This document shows positions 54,336 through 64,000 of a stretch of 64,000 nucleotides of DNA, in pieces. Every line of letters begins with the position of its first letter. Within the stretch, counting starts at the first letter, position 1. The stretch lies in the NCBI RefSeq assembly GCF_000814675.1, contig NZ_JWIG01000007.1, forward strand, positions 61,972 to 125,971, given 5' to 3'. Made by a program: the position numbers and the translations under genes. Source of the DNA: Pseudoalteromonas distincta (GTDB lineage: Bacteria > Pseudomonadota > Gammaproteobacteria > Enterobacterales > Alteromonadaceae). The notes beneath the pieces were generated by a model. The model worked only from the letters and a program-made list of their open reading frames with translations, searched no databases and had not been told where the DNA came from.

Positions 54336-54501
54336 ATTTATTACGGGCTTATTGCTAAAAAAGTAGCCTGTAATTTTAGCGTATTTAGCGCTTATTAAGT
54401 AGAGATTAGTGATTTAAATGTTTTCATAGGTAACAGCTGCGCGATTCGAGCTACAAGCTCTAAGTATACTTTAGCTCTGATTATTTTTGCTCATTAATAC
54501 G

Positions 54502-54522
54502 AAAAGGGAGTTTTCCCCTTTC
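54502..54522 (-). terminator. Possible terminator of the KAP NTPase gene
   Basis: An imperfect AAAGGG / CCCTTT hairpin with a 6-base loop and weak T stretch, at the stop of the KAP NTPase gene. Confidence 0.4.
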
Positions 54523-54523
54523 T

Positions 54524-55900
54524 TTAAGATATAAAACGACCTGCACGCTCAACTAACTCAGGGTAATGTAATATCGAAAACTGTCGATTTTGGTTAAAGC
54601 TAAAGTCATATAGGATCATGTCGCCAAGCTCCGCTGAACACTGTTGAATTTCTGAAGATTTTATTCCGGTTTTTCCTAGTAACTTACTTATAATGCTAAT
54701 AATTTTACCTTCATAGGCTTTATTTGAGTCCAAGTTTGATTCAGGGTTACTCATTTTTTCAATAAAAACATTCCAATCTTGACTAGAGTTAGTTCGAAAT
54801 TTATCTTTCCACATTGGTATCGTAATTTTATATAATTCTGGCTTACTTATTTTTAGGATAGCTAAAAATACTAACGGTAACGTATATAGCCTTTCTTCAG
54901 TTGTTAGCTGAATTGCTTGTAAAATCTTTATGGCTTGTTCAATATCTCGTAAACCCGCATCACATAAAAGAGCTGTTTGAGCCAGCAAATAAGCATTACC
55001 ACTTTTATGCACAGCAATTAACTTATCATCATTAACAAGCTCTGTTTTCCATAAGTACTCTGAGTAAGACAAGCGATTTGGTGGTGGTAGATGATAAATT
55101 TGATCGAAAAATCTATTTAGGTATTTTTTAGATTCAAAATTATTACCATAAATAGCCTTGATTGAATGACTTAATTGCTCAGATGCAGTAGCAACAACAA
55201 AGTAAACGCGCGGTATTTGAAATAGATGTTTAATTGTCTCTAGTAGTTCAATGGCATAACTAGGCCTACATCTGTCTAACTCATCTACGAATATAAAAAT
55301 TGGTTTTATATCCTTACCTGCCTTTTTCGCGATCTCCCCTAAATTAGTCTTAAAAGTAATAATACTATTTTCTATGCTTTCTTGATGTTCTAACGCAATA
55401 TTTGTTGCTTGAGTAGTTAGACCTTCAACTAATCTATTTGTAGCTTTTTTATCTATATCGGATGCTTTACTTTCCTCACCATCACTCTCGATTAATTCGT
55501 TTATTTGATCTAGAGAATAGCCCGTCAATTTTTTTGCTATAAAAGATAAAAGTAATGGAGCGGCAGCAAGCTTGAATTTATTCCATTTATTTTTTTGGCT
55601 TGCGTTGGCCTTTTTACTAAAAAAAGGTTTTAACTCTTTATCGATCGCAGAAATGAAACCAAGCAAAGGGTTATCCGTAAAATCCTTCTCCCAAGCATTA
55701 AAATAAACAACTTCGCAGCCTTGTGACTTTAAATCACTTCGCCAATTTGTAAGAAAATAGGTTTTACCAAATCCCCATTCAGCATCAATATTTAATACAA
55801 AAGGTTCCTCTTTCTTTACTGTAAATCGATTGAGTAAGTAAGAAGTTAGATATTTTGCATCTTCAACTCTATTTAACTTATCGTCATTCCATGATTCCAT
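54524..55900 (-). CDS. KAP family P-loop NTPase
   Basis: A 458-residue protein with KAP hallmarks: Walker A in AEWGFGKTYF (Lys46, Thr47), the conserved VYFNAWEKDF after it, a hydrophobic insert (about 112-128) between Walker A and B, and Walker B with the DRCRP motif (IFVDELDRCRPSYAIELLE). KAP NTPases are usually membrane-linked and often sit in mobile or defence islands, but few have known functions. It lies immediately downstream of glmS, the classic chromosomal insertion site, and is AT-richer than glmS. No transposon ends or integrase are seen. It may be a lone cargo gene. Confidence 0.87.
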   Translation of the reverse strand: MESWNDDKLNRVEDAKYLTSYLLNRFTVKKEEPFVLNIDAEWGFGKTYFLTNWRSDLKSQGCEVVYFNAWEKDFTDNPLLGFISAIDKELKPFFSKKANASQKNKWNKFKLAAAPLLLSFIAKKLTGYSLDQINELIESDGEESKASDIDKKATNRLVEGLTTQATNIALEHQESIENSIITFKTNLGEIAKKAGKDIKPIFIFVDELDRCRPSYAIELLETIKHLFQIPRVYFVVATASEQLSHSIKAIYGNNFESKKYLNRFFDQIYHLPPPNRLSYSEYLWKTELVNDDKLIAVHKSGNAYLLAQTALLCDAGLRDIEQAIKILQAIQLTTEERLYTLPLVFLAILKISKPELYKITIPMWKDKFRTNSSQDWNVFIEKMSNPESNLDSNKAYEGKIISIISKLLGKTGIKSSEIQQCSAELGDMILYDFSFNQNRQFSILHYPELVERAGRFIS

Positions 55901-56042
55901 TATTTATCTTCCCTGATTTTGTTTATAGCTATATTGCCATGAAGACATTGATTACGAAACATTGTATTCAAACGAAGTTATTTTCATTGTTATTTAATTT
56001 AAGTATCTTGCAGTAATAAAACACGGCTAAAATCATTCACAA

Positions 56043-56066
56043 AAAAAGGCGCATTGAGCGCCTTTT
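56043..56066 (-). terminator. Terminator of glmS
   Basis: A perfect 9-bp stem (AAAAGGCGC / GCGCCTTTT) with a 5-base loop and T run on the minus strand. Confidence 0.88.
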
Positions 56067-56098
56067 ATCTTTAACAGGTAATTACCAACCTATTGATT

Positions 56099-57919
56099 TT
56101 ACTCAACCGTAACAGATTTAGCTAAGTTACGAGGTTGGTCAACGTCGGTACCTTTAATTACCGCTACGTAGTACGACAGTAACTGTAATGGCAGTGTGTA
56201 AACAATTGGCGCAATAATGTCGTCAGTGTGGTTTACGTTGATAACACGCATTGTATCGTCTGACTCAAAGTGTGAATCTTTATCTGCGAATACGTAAATA
56301 ATGCCGCCACGTGCGCGTACTTCTTCTACGTTTGATTTAAGCTTTTCTAATAACTCATTGTTTGGTGCTACAACAATAATTGGCATGTCAGCATCAATAA
56401 GTGCGAGTGGGCCATGTTTTAGCTCGCCCGCTGCGTAGGCTTCTGCGTGAATGTACGAAATTTCTTTAAGCTTAAGCGCACCTTCCATTGCGATTGGATA
56501 TTGTGAGCCACGACCTAAAAACAGTGAGTGATGCTTGTCGGCAAATTCTTCTGCAAGGTCTGCAATGCCATCTGCAAGCAGTAATGTTTCTTCAAGCTTA
56601 GCAGGTAGTACTTTTATAGCATTTACAATAGCACTTTGATCAAGCTGTTTTTCTTGAGCTATAGACGCAGTAAGCATTAACAAACCAACTAATTGCGTTG
56701 TAAATGCTTTAGTAGAAGCCACGCCTATTTCAGCACCAGCTTTGGTCATAAAGGCAAGGTCTGATTCGCGTACAAGCGATGAACCAGGTACGTTACAAAT
56801 GGTCATTGAGGCCATGTAACCTTGCTCTTTAGCTAGGCGTAATGCAGCTAGCGTATCGGCAGTTTCACCTGATTGAGAAATAGTAACAAGTAAGCTATTT
56901 TCATGAACAAACGACTGACGGTATCTAAATTCAGAAGCTATTTCTACATTACAGCTAACGCCTGCAAATTGCTCAAGCCAATAACGTGCAACCATACCTG
57001 AATGGTAAGACGTGCCACAGGCAATAATTTGCACGTGTTTTACGTCTTTAAATATTTGCTGAGCGCTTTCGCCAAACGCATCAATTGCTACGCGATCGTC
57101 GTTTAAACGCCCTTCAAGCGTATTACGTACTGCAAGTGGCTGCTCGTAGATTTCTTTTAGCATGTAGTGGCGGTAATCGCCTTTGCCTGATGCATCTTGT
57201 GTAATGTTTGATTCAATCACTTCACGCTCTACAGCGTCGCCATTTTCGTCAAAAATTTCTACTGTATCACGTGTAATACGCGCTACATCGCCTTCTTCTA
57301 AAAAGATGAAGCTACGAGTAACAGGTAATAGTGCTAACTGATCAGACGCAATAAAGTTTTCGCCAAGGCCTAAACCAATAACAAGAGGGCTACCTGAGCG
57401 CGCTACAATGATTTCGTTGTCGTTTGCTTTATCAAATACAACTGTACCAAAAGCGCCTTCAAACTGTTTAACAGCAGCTTGTACTGCTGCAAGTAAACTA
57501 GTGTGCTGCTTACGAAGCTTATGAATTAAGTGCACCATTACTTCGGTATCGGTTTCAGATAGAAACTCGTAGCCTTCTTCTTTAAGCGATGCGCGTAAGC
57601 TTGCGTGGTTTTCAATAATACCGTTGTGCACAAGTGCTAACTGGTTGTTTGATACATGTGGGTGTGCATTTGCTTCTGTAACGCTACCATGTGTTGCCCA
57701 GCGCGTATGTGCAATACCTGTATGACCGCTAACACCTGCTTTTTCTAGAGCTGCTTCTACGTTAACTACTTTACCTACTGCTTTTACAGTATTTAGCGTA
57801 GAGCCTTCTAGTAGTGCTACACCGGCAGAGTCGTAGCCACGGTATTCAAGTCGCTTCAGCCCTTCAATCAGTATTCTATTTACTGGACGTTCTGCAACTG
57901 CCCCAACTATTCCACACAT
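56099..57919 (-). CDS. glmS: Glutamine-fructose-6-phosphate aminotransferase (isomerizing)
   Basis: A 606-residue enzyme that makes glucosamine 6-phosphate for peptidoglycan and LPS. The N-terminal glutaminase starts MCGIVGAV (Cys2 nucleophile) with HTRWATHG and the DTEVMVHL region. Two SIS domains follow ([11 protein letters not shown] and [29 protein letters not shown]). It ends in LAKSVTVE, the conserved tail recognised at attTn7 sites. The DeoR regulator lies 38 bp upstream on the same strand, probably in one transcript. Confidence 0.97.
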   Translation of the reverse strand: MCGIVGAVAERPVNRILIEGLKRLEYRGYDSAGVALLEGSTLNTVKAVGKVVNVEAALEKAGVSGHTGIAHTRWATHGSVTEANAHPHVSNNQLALVHNGIIENHASLRASLKEEGYEFLSETDTEVMVHLIHKLRKQHTSLLAAVQAAVKQFEGAFGTVVFDKANDNEIIVARSGSPLVIGLGLGENFIASDQLALLPVTRSFIFLEEGDVARITRDTVEIFDENGDAVEREVIESNITQDASGKGDYRHYMLKEIYEQPLAVRNTLEGRLNDDRVAIDAFGESAQQIFKDVKHVQIIACGTSYHSGMVARYWLEQFAGVSCNVEIASEFRYRQSFVHENSLLVTISQSGETADTLAALRLAKEQGYMASMTICNVPGSSLVRESDLAFMTKAGAEIGVASTKAFTTQLVGLLMLTASIAQEKQLDQSAIVNAIKVLPAKLEETLLLADGIADLAEEFADKHHSLFLGRGSQYPIAMEGALKLKEISYIHAEAYAAGELKHGPLALIDADMPIIVVAPNNELLEKLKSNVEEVRARGGIIYVFADKDSHFESDDTMRVINVNHTDDIIAPIVYTLPLQLLSYYVAVIKGTDVDQPRNLAKSVTVE

Positions 57920-57957
57920 AATCTCTCCAATAATCTTGTATATTTACCACTTTGTGG

Positions 57958-58722
57958 CTACTCAATAAATTCAGCGCAAATTAGTTTTACACCACACGCC
58001 TCAATTGCTTTGCGCTTTTCATCTGCTAAGCCATTGTCGGTTATTAATGTGGTTACTATTTTCCACGGTAATTCTAAATTTGGTATTTTTCGGCCAATCT
58101 TATCTGATTCAACCATTACAATTACTTCACGAGCCGCTTTTGCCATTACTTGGCTCAAACCAACTAACTCATTAAAGGTTGTTGTGCCACGTTTTACATC
58201 TATACCATCCGCACCAATAAAGAGCTGATCAAAGTCGTAAGAGCATAATACGTTTTCGGCAACTTGCCCCTGAAACGACTCAGAATGCGGATCCCACGTC
58301 CCACCAGTCATCAAAAGTGTTGGCTCGTTCTCAAGTGCTAATAAACGACTCGCTACTTTAATTGCGTTTGTCATTACAACTAGCCCGCGCTTATTTGCAA
58401 GCTCAGGGATCATCGCAGCAGTAGTACGCCCGCTATCAATAATAACGCGGTTATGATCTTTTATAAGTTTTGCTGCAGCCTTTGCTATTGCGACTTTGCG
58501 CTTTGAATCTATTTCATCGCTAACAATTTCTTTAGGCAATGCAATAGCACCCCCATAGCGGCGAAGTAATAAGCCACTTTTTTCAAGCGAGGTTAAATCT
58601 TTTCGAATGGTTACTTCAGATGTTTGAAACTGCTGTGCTAACTTTTCAACGGCTACTTCACCTAATTCATTAACTTGAACCAGTATATTGTGACGACGCT
58701 GCTGTGTGTTTCGTTTAGTCAT
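57958..58722 (-). CDS. DeoR/GlpR family transcriptional regulator next to glmS
   Basis: A 254-residue repressor with the N-terminal DeoR winged helix (VAVEKLAQQFQTSEVTIRKDL, about 18-40) and a C-terminal sugar-phosphate sensor (ISOCOT-like) domain with DSGRTTAAMIPEL and LLMTGGTWDPHS. Its position 38 bp before glmS suggests control of amino-sugar genes, which is common for this pair in gammaproteobacteria. The ligand, perhaps a hexosamine phosphate, is inferred. Confidence 0.9.
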   Translation of the reverse strand: MTKRNTQQRRHNILVQVNELGEVAVEKLAQQFQTSEVTIRKDLTSLEKSGLLLRRYGGAIALPKEIVSDEIDSKRKVAIAKAAAKLIKDHNRVIIDSGRTTAAMIPELANKRGLVVMTNAIKVASRLLALENEPTLLMTGGTWDPHSESFQGQVAENVLCSYDFDQLFIGADGIDVKRGTTTFNELVGLSQVMAKAAREVIVMVESDKIGRKIPNLELPWKIVTTLITDNGLADEKRKAIEACGVKLICAEFIE

Positions 58723-58800
58723 AAAGCTCGTGAATTAAGTTTCATTTCGAAAGTTATGCGATTTTAAACGAAACAACCTAAATGGCAAGTGAATGAGTAA

Positions 58801-58823
58801 AAAAAGCGCAATGTGCGCTTTTT
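58801..58823. terminator. Terminator of the giant lipoprotein gene
   Basis: A perfect 10-bp stem (AAAAAGCGCA / TGCGCTTTTT) with a 3-base loop, 84 bp past the stop at 58907 on the minus strand. Confidence 0.85.
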
Positions 58824-58906
58824 AATTTAACAGCATGTAGATGTGGTGAAACATTCTAACTTGCTCAGTGAGCTAGAAACTAGATTACTGAGCACGCTAT
58901 TATTTT

Positions 58907-61900
58907 TTAGTTCAAATAAGGATATATTAAAAACTCACTACCTAAAATATATAAACTCCAAGAATCACGCTCATCTTTTTGAATTAATACATCGTGGTAA
59001 TTATTCGAGATTTGTGGACTCTCCCAAATAACTTGATTTGATAACTTATCCACTAGGCTAATTGTTTTTTCTATAGAGTAATGCGCCAGATAGTTTCGGC
59101 CATAAACGCCACCTATAGTTTCATCGAGGATTTTCTCTTTGTGGTAAATTGTAAAGCCCTTAATTTGTTGTTCGTCCAAAATTTCTAATGCTTTCGTTTT
59201 CGTATCTAATACTATTAAACCACCTTCTTCATCGAAACTACCAAAAGTACGATAATCAATTATTAGCTCTAGTTGAGGATCTGAATCTAGCTGAATAGCA
59301 TGTACATGCGCTACATGGCTTGTTGTTTCTTGTAAGAAATCTAAAGGTACAGGCCAATTGCTACTGTCAATTGAAATGGGTGATAAGCTTGGATTTTCGT
59401 AAAAAGCTATACCTAAATCGTAATAACCTATTATTATTTTTGACAACTCCTCAGACGGCAAGTAAGGAAAGTAGGCTCTTGATACGACTTCTCCTGTTTG
59501 TTTAGCGATTGTGTAATATCTAATATCACTTTTAAAGCTCAAGTGTGTTTCGGACTCTGTAAAAGCAAAATCATACGAATTAGAAAAAGTCACTTCTGCA
59601 ACGCTAGTTTGCCAAATTACACTGGTTGAACCTGTATTGCGTTTAACAATAAATGTCTCGTTGTTAATTTGAGTTAATGAATACTCAATTTGATTTTCAT
59701 TATCTTGCGTTAACAGCATCTCTCCAGTGAAAGTAACAGGTGCATTATTGTGCGTTACCTTAGCCGAACGGCCAAAATCTGAAATGCTAACCGTATCATC
59801 AACAGCACCAACAATATGAAGATTAGGAAGTTGACCTTGAGCCACTGATGAATACTCAAGCTGCCATAGCCCATTCTCATAGCTAAAGCTTTGCATCGTA
59901 TATTCTTCGTATAAATAACTTCCTTCTAAACCATCTGTTTTGCTTACTAATAATGACTGTATTCCATCATTATCAAAATCAACAGCTCCTATTACTCTCC
60001 CAATGGGGTTTTCAGCAATAGATACAGAGAACAATTGCCACTGCTGATCAAAGTAATAAAGCTCTTTTGAATTAGAAAAATAAACATGACTATAAGGACT
60101 ATCTACTTCAAGGCTAATCGAAATACCATCATTGAAATTAGTCTCAAACTTTTCACTACCCACCTGCAGTTCACCATCTTCCCACCATATTAGTTCACTA
60201 TAATGTTCGGAGGCCTTATATCTAGTTACACGACAATTATCACCACTGGTAAATGCCTTAAATTTATATTCAGAGTAGGGTCCTATCAGGTATTTGTTCT
60301 GTTTGACATCAAATATACTTTCCCTATCAATTAACTCTTTAAAGCCGTCGTTATTCAAATCACAAACTTGAATCAAGCTATTTGAATAATTAAGTGAAAG
60401 GTCCGGCGCAACAATAAGCGTAGTGATAGAAAGATCATTTCCATTAATAAGATAGCTATCATACGAATGCCCCGCCGAAAGAAGAATATCTTCAATACCA
60501 TCGCCGTTATAATCAAATACCATAGAGTTATAATTCTCAGCCGAAACATCATCTATCAGCAAACTACTTGAACCCTCATTAGTTAAAAATATTTGATGTT
60601 TAGCTGCCTCTTGGTTGTAAGTAATACTTAGCCAATTTAGTTGCGTCCCTGGCTGATTAAGAAATGCACCTACATGCTCAACATTTGAAGGTAAGGGAGG
60701 TATCCATTTATTGTATTCTAGCAACCCTGTCTCACTGAGACTTAAGATATAATTATCATTACCGCGTAATACACCCCTTTTTTGGTTCGAAAGCTTAATT
60801 GAAGCTACACTGGATGTTGAGTTGTTCACATAACCAATTGAGCGATTATCTACGCCATCGAGTGATTGAAGGTTGATTTGGTGCTTAATTCTTATTTGAT
60901 TGTCAGAGTTTGAGATATCAACAGCAAAATTTACGTTTAAATTACTACCAAAGTCAGGCGCGTTGCTTAACCAATTAATCTCTCCCTGTTCTGAAATCGA
61001 GATATTACTTGGCCCATAAGCAATTTTGTATTCAAAAGGACCATCGAACTCATCATTAGATAAGTTGATAATGGCTGTATAGTGTTCACCTAATTCTATT
61101 TCATCATATGCAGTAATGTCAGAAACAATTGCTGGCAGTTTTTCTAATTTAAACTCATGCTCCACAGTATTTTCTGCACCACTTGGGTCTACAACTGTTA
61201 ACGAAATACGATAAAGGCCAGGTAGGTCTCCAATAAAGTCAATTTTGCTACCGGTGCCAAGTTGCCAACTAGCATTCTGCGGAAAAGTTATTAATTTCCA
61301 CTCATAACCTAATGGTTCAAAATCAGGGTCCTTGGACTGCGTTGCATCAAGAGTAAGAATAGAGTGTCGTAGAGCTTTGTTCGAGCCTGAAATACTTGCT
61401 ATAGGAATAGAGTTGGCAGTATTGTTATAAACATTATCTAAGTCAGTTAAATAAAACTCTAGTGGCAAAAATTCATTAGATAGATGTATGGTCGAAATAC
61501 CATTAGCTTTGAGATCTACACTAGCAGTATTTTGTGATATTAGGGTGTACTTTGCTCCTATTATTGAAGGCAGAGATATATCATTGGTTGGATAAAACTC
61601 ATCAGTTTTTATTGTTAGTTTTCCTAAATCACTAAAATAAACTTCACCATTAAAACCAACACCATACCCAACATTGGTTGCATCTAAAACAGCATCAAGC
61701 CTTACATTAGAGAATAAAATATCAAGCGAATTTTCATCAGCACCTTTAAATTGAATATTCACAGTAGCGCTACTGTCACTATTTACTCCCTGACTATTAG
61801 CAATAGCAAAACCTTCTGTTAAATAAGTAACCCCAAGCACTTCGTTACTAATTGTTAAACTAGGTACTACCCCATATTCTAAAACAAATTCAGCGTTAGA

Positions 61901-62347
61901 GTTTTCGATATAAATATCAGATTGCCCATTAAAAACCCACCCAGCAGCAGAGCAATTGTTATAAGTAATTATATAGTGCTGATTAGCCTCTTCCTCTTTC
62001 ATGTCAGCAGAGCCAGTAACACAACCGAAATTATCAGATTGGTTATCTAGCACTGGGTCGTGGAGAAATAGATTTTGATAATCCTCTCCAAATACTATGG
62101 AATTTAGGCTATCTATTAGATATGAGTACTGAGTTGTTAGTTGAGTTACATTACTTGCTGTTATTTCGAATAAAGATAATTCACCGTCATAGGTAGGCGT
62201 ATTTTGATAATCAGGCTTAACAAATTTAGTTTTTCCAGAAGAACCAGAATCATTATTAGCAGGTTGGCTGGCATCATTACCCCCTCCCCCACAACCGGCT
62301 AAAATAATTGTTAAACAGAATAATTTAGTTAGTTTATTTAATTTCAT
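58907..62347 (-). CDS. Large lipoprotein with PKD-like and FG-GAP/VCBS-like repeats
   Basis: A 1146-residue lipoprotein (ILAGCGGGG, Cys19). In order: an N-terminal beta region (about 40-300), a PKD-like domain (about 315-405: LTLDATQSKDPDFEPLGYEW, GLYRISLTVVDPSG), a cadherin-like domain (about 408-500) and a propeller-like region with calcium-type repeats (FDYNGDGIEDILLSAG, CDLNNDGFKELID, DFDNDGIQSLLVS). Such modules make surface or adhesion proteins, but the target is unknown. It is a single gene with its own terminator. Confidence 0.78.
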   Translation of the reverse strand: MKLNKLTKLFCLTIILAGCGGGGNDASQPANNDSGSSGKTKFVKPDYQNTPTYDGELSLFEITASNVTQLTTQYSYLIDSLNSIVFGEDYQNLFLHDPVLDNQSDNFGCVTGSADMKEEEANQHYIITYNNCSAAGWVFNGQSDIYIENSNAEFVLEYGVVPSLTISNEVLGVTYLTEGFAIANSQGVNSDSSATVNIQFKGADENSLDILFSNVRLDAVLDATNVGYGVGFNGEVYFSDLGKLTIKTDEFYPTNDISLPSIIGAKYTLISQNTASVDLKANGISTIHLSNEFLPLEFYLTDLDNVYNNTANSIPIASISGSNKALRHSILTLDATQSKDPDFEPLGYEWKLITFPQNASWQLGTGSKIDFIGDLPGLYRISLTVVDPSGAENTVEHEFKLEKLPAIVSDITAYDEIELGEHYTAIINLSNDEFDGPFEYKIAYGPSNISISEQGEINWLSNAPDFGSNLNVNFAVDISNSDNQIRIKHQINLQSLDGVDNRSIGYVNNSTSSVASIKLSNQKRGVLRGNDNYILSLSETGLLEYNKWIPPLPSNVEHVGAFLNQPGTQLNWLSITYNQEAAKHQIFLTNEGSSSLLIDDVSAENYNSMVFDYNGDGIEDILLSAGHSYDSYLINGNDLSITTLIVAPDLSLNYSNSLIQVCDLNNDGFKELIDRESIFDVKQNKYLIGPYSEYKFKAFTSGDNCRVTRYKASEHYSELIWWEDGELQVGSEKFETNFNDGISISLEVDSPYSHVYFSNSKELYYFDQQWQLFSVSIAENPIGRVIGAVDFDNDGIQSLLVSKTDGLEGSYLYEEYTMQSFSYENGLWQLEYSSVAQGQLPNLHIVGAVDDTVSISDFGRSAKVTHNNAPVTFTGEMLLTQDNENQIEYSLTQINNETFIVKRNTGSTSVIWQTSVAEVTFSNSYDFAFTESETHLSFKSDIRYYTIAKQTGEVVSRAYFPYLPSEELSKIIIGYYDLGIAFYENPSLSPISIDSSNWPVPLDFLQETTSHVAHVHAIQLDSDPQLELIIDYRTFGSFDEEGGLIVLDTKTKALEILDEQQIKGFTIYHKEKILDETIGGVYGRNYLAHYSIEKTISLVDKLSNQVIWESPQISNNYHDVLIQKDERDSWSLYILGSEFLIYPYLN

Positions 62348-62531
62348 TACTTACTCCTTGTAACATGAATTTTACATTATTAAAGCTTTTTTAAAAAGGA
62401 ATATAATAAAAGTCAAAATTTGTTTAAAACCTTTTTAGCCCATACAAAAAGGTAATAACAACTTTTCAGTAAAATATATAAGCATGAGATAATACTTAAT
62501 AATGTATGCATATAAATGAATAACAAACTCA

Positions 62532-63059
62532 ATGAAATTATTTAATAGCGTGACTAAGCCATATTTAATGCAAAGAAAACAAACAGGCGAGATATGCCGA
62601 TTATTCAATAAAAGCCCGAGCAAAGGTAATTTAAAGCGTATTAAAGAGCTGTTCGCACAATGCGGTGAAGAGGTAATTATAGAATCAGGTTTTCATTGCG
62701 ATTACGGCAATCATATAGTTATTGGTGATCGTACTTTTATAAATGTTAATTGCACACTTCTCGATTCGCCATTAGCCAATTACTCAATCACCATTGGTGA
62801 TGACTGCTTAATTGGCCCGAACGTTCAGCTTTTAGCTGTGTCACATGCTACTAATCCAGCAGAAAGGCTTAATAAGGAAAACTTTGCAGCACCTATCGCG
62901 TTAGGCAATAACGTATGGATTGGCGCAGGCGCTATTATTCTTTCTGGAGTTAATATAGGCGAAAATAGTATTGTGGGTGCGGGTGCTGTGGTTACTAAAA
63001 ATGTAATGGCTAATACCGTAGTAGCGGGTAATCCAGCTCGTGAAATAAGAACACTATAG
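62532..63059 (+). CDS. Hexapeptide-repeat O-acetyltransferase (maltose/galactoside acetyltransferase type)
   Basis: A 175-residue left-handed beta-helix acetyltransferase. The helix turns show the [I/V]G.. hexapeptides, e.g. HIVIGDRTFINVNCTLLD and NNVWIGAGAIILSGVNIGEN. The catalytic His is in AVSHATNPAERL, and the C-terminus has VVAGNPAREI as in maltose acetyltransferases. The N-terminal Mac segment is shorter than usual. It transfers acetyl from acetyl-CoA to a sugar; the sugar is not known. Confidence 0.88.
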   Translation: MKLFNSVTKPYLMQRKQTGEICRLFNKSPSKGNLKRIKELFAQCGEEVIIESGFHCDYGNHIVIGDRTFINVNCTLLDSPLANYSITIGDDCLIGPNVQLLAVSHATNPAERLNKENFAAPIALGNNVWIGAGAIILSGVNIGENSIVGAGAVVTKNVMANTVVAGNPAREIRTL

Positions 63060-63080
63060 TTATTACCGATGTGATTTTAA

Positions 63081-63112
63081 CGTCGGGAGTCGCTGTGCTC
63101 GCCCGACCTACG
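63081..63112. repeat. REP-like palindrome
   Basis: GTCGGG at 63082-63087 and CCCGAC at 63102-63107 flank a 14-base core, followed by CTACG. The form resembles the GTAGGTCGGG-type repetitive extragenic palindromes found in many gammaproteobacteria. Only one copy is seen in the window. Confidence 0.45.
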
Positions 63113-63158
63113 TGATGAGTTTAAATGAGTGTGTATCTTACTTTTCTGCAGACGTAAA

Positions 63159-63188
63159 AAAGCCCGACTATTTCTAGTCGGGCTTTCT
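63159..63188 (-). terminator. Terminator after the variant 5S copy
   Basis: A perfect 12-bp stem (AAAGCCCGACTA / TAGTCGGGCTTT) with a 4-base loop and T run on the minus strand, at the end of the rRNA operon. Confidence 0.88.
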
Positions 63189-63198
63189 ACAATTTGAA

Positions 63199-63318
63199 GC
63201 CTGGTAATGTCCTACTTTCACATAGCAAATGCTACACTATCATCGGCCGGGGCTCGCCTTCGAGCTGTTTTGTTTCACTACTGAGTTCGGCATGGGCTAT
63301 TTACTAAATCCCAGACAG
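63199..63318 (-). rRNA. Divergent second 5S rRNA copy (variant or pseudogene)
   Basis: About 120 bases. The 3' half (from CCGATGATAG through TACCAGGC) is identical to the normal 5S at 63363-63479, as is CATGCCGAACTCAGTAGTGA. The 5' region is unlike the normal copy, and an insertion of about 16 bases lies before CCGATGATAG. GTCTGG near the 5' end can still pair with CCAGGC at the 3' end, so helix I is kept. It lies after a terminator and has its own terminator. Confidence 0.6.
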
Positions 63319-63321
63319 CAA

Positions 63322-63352
63322 AAAACCCGTCACATTGCTGTAACGGGTTTCT
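63322..63352 (-). terminator. Terminator between the two 5S copies
   Basis: An 8-bp stem (AAACCCGT / ACGGGTTT) extended by inner pairs, with a T run on the minus strand. It would end the rRNA transcript before the variant copy. Confidence 0.7.
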
Positions 63353-63362
63353 CTTATTTGAA

Positions 63363-63479
63363 GCCTGGTAATGTCCTACTTTCACATAGCAAATGCTACA
63401 CTATCATCGGCGCTGTTTCGTTTCACTACTGAGTTCGGCATGGAGTCAGGTGGGTCCAAAACGCTATTGTCACCAAGCA
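63363..63479 (-). rRNA. rrf: 5S ribosomal RNA
   Basis: The minus strand reads TTGCTTGGTG at the 5' end, CCACCTGACTCCATGCCGAA in the middle and TACCAGGC at the 3' end, pairing as helix I. This is a standard gammaproteobacterial 5S downstream of the 23S gene. Ends are approximate to a few bases. Confidence 0.93.
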
Positions 63480-63621
63480 AATTTGGGCGTTAATCCGTAT
63501 TTCTACGCACTAACTGAATTTGGAAAATATCTGATAATATTTTTTAAGTCTTTCTAAGTAATGTCTACTTTAGTTATATTAACTTCTGTCTAAACTGTCG
63601 CATAAAACGCGTTTGGCGTTG

Positions 63622-64000
<379 letters not shown>

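Noticed and set aside
54336..56098. A Tn7-like element at the glmS end
   Set aside because: No transposase genes, terminal repeats or target duplication are visible; only the position suggests insertion.

Overview
The window is a chromosomal segment of a marine gammaproteobacterium, almost certainly a Pseudoalteromonas. The pointers are the moderately AT-rich composition, the form of the 5S/23S rRNA genes, the many secreted peptidases and TonB-dependent receptors, the cold-shock gene array, the GlyGly-CTERM-type protease tail and the gene families throughout. This assignment is inferred from gene style; no database search was run. About 45 protein genes, the start of an rRNA operon, two gene remnants and many hairpin terminators can be supported.

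Layout. 1-5.7 kb: a lipoprotein oligopeptidase B (cut by the window edge) and a large secreted S8 protease. 5.9-11.4 kb: a DUF2721 membrane protein, a cytochrome c', and an RND efflux pump with its adaptor (no outer-membrane channel gene). 11.6-24.2 kb: a metzincin-type metalloprotease, a PhzF enzyme, a PQ-loop protein, a Fur-boxed PepSY membrane protein, a transglutaminase-like TPR lipoprotein, a protease/propeller/barrel fusion, a bacterial-PH pair and a hexose-6-phosphate mutarotase. 24.6-32 kb: a MarR regulator, a porin, a DUF454 protein, then an iron-type locus (Fur box, PepSY, DUF2271, DUF4198, TonB receptor). 32-36.6 kb: a nine-repeat beta-helix lipoprotein, a KefB-type antiporter behind a perfect 25-bp hairpin, and two unknown proteins. 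36.7-41.9 kb: two tandem, translationally coupled alkaline phosphatases, a frameshifted remnant, a GntR regulator and a transporter remnant. 42.2-43.8 kb: three cold-shock genes in a 397-bp tandem array and a DUF3297 protein. 43.9-46.4 kb: a homocysteine S-methyltransferase overlapping a BCCT transporter.

46.5-50.9 kb is a zinc-acquisition locus: a MerC-type membrane protein diverges from a ZnuD-like receptor and an AztD-like zinc chaperone, with two Zur-like boxes between them. 51-58.7 kb holds an esterase, a NYN-domain protein, an RhlE-type helicase, a KAP P-loop NTPase, glmS and a DeoR regulator. The KAP gene sits directly downstream of glmS, a classic insertion site. 58.9-63.1 kb holds a giant repeat lipoprotein and a hexapeptide acetyltransferase. 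The right end is an rRNA operon read leftward: 23S (partial), a normal 5S, a terminator, then a second, divergent 5S-like copy.

The best candidates for new biology are the MerC/ZnuD/AztD zinc module, the metalloprotease-propeller-barrel fusion, the beta-helix lipoprotein next to the hairpin-controlled antiporter, the KAP/NYN neighbourhood at glmS, and the variant 5S gene.
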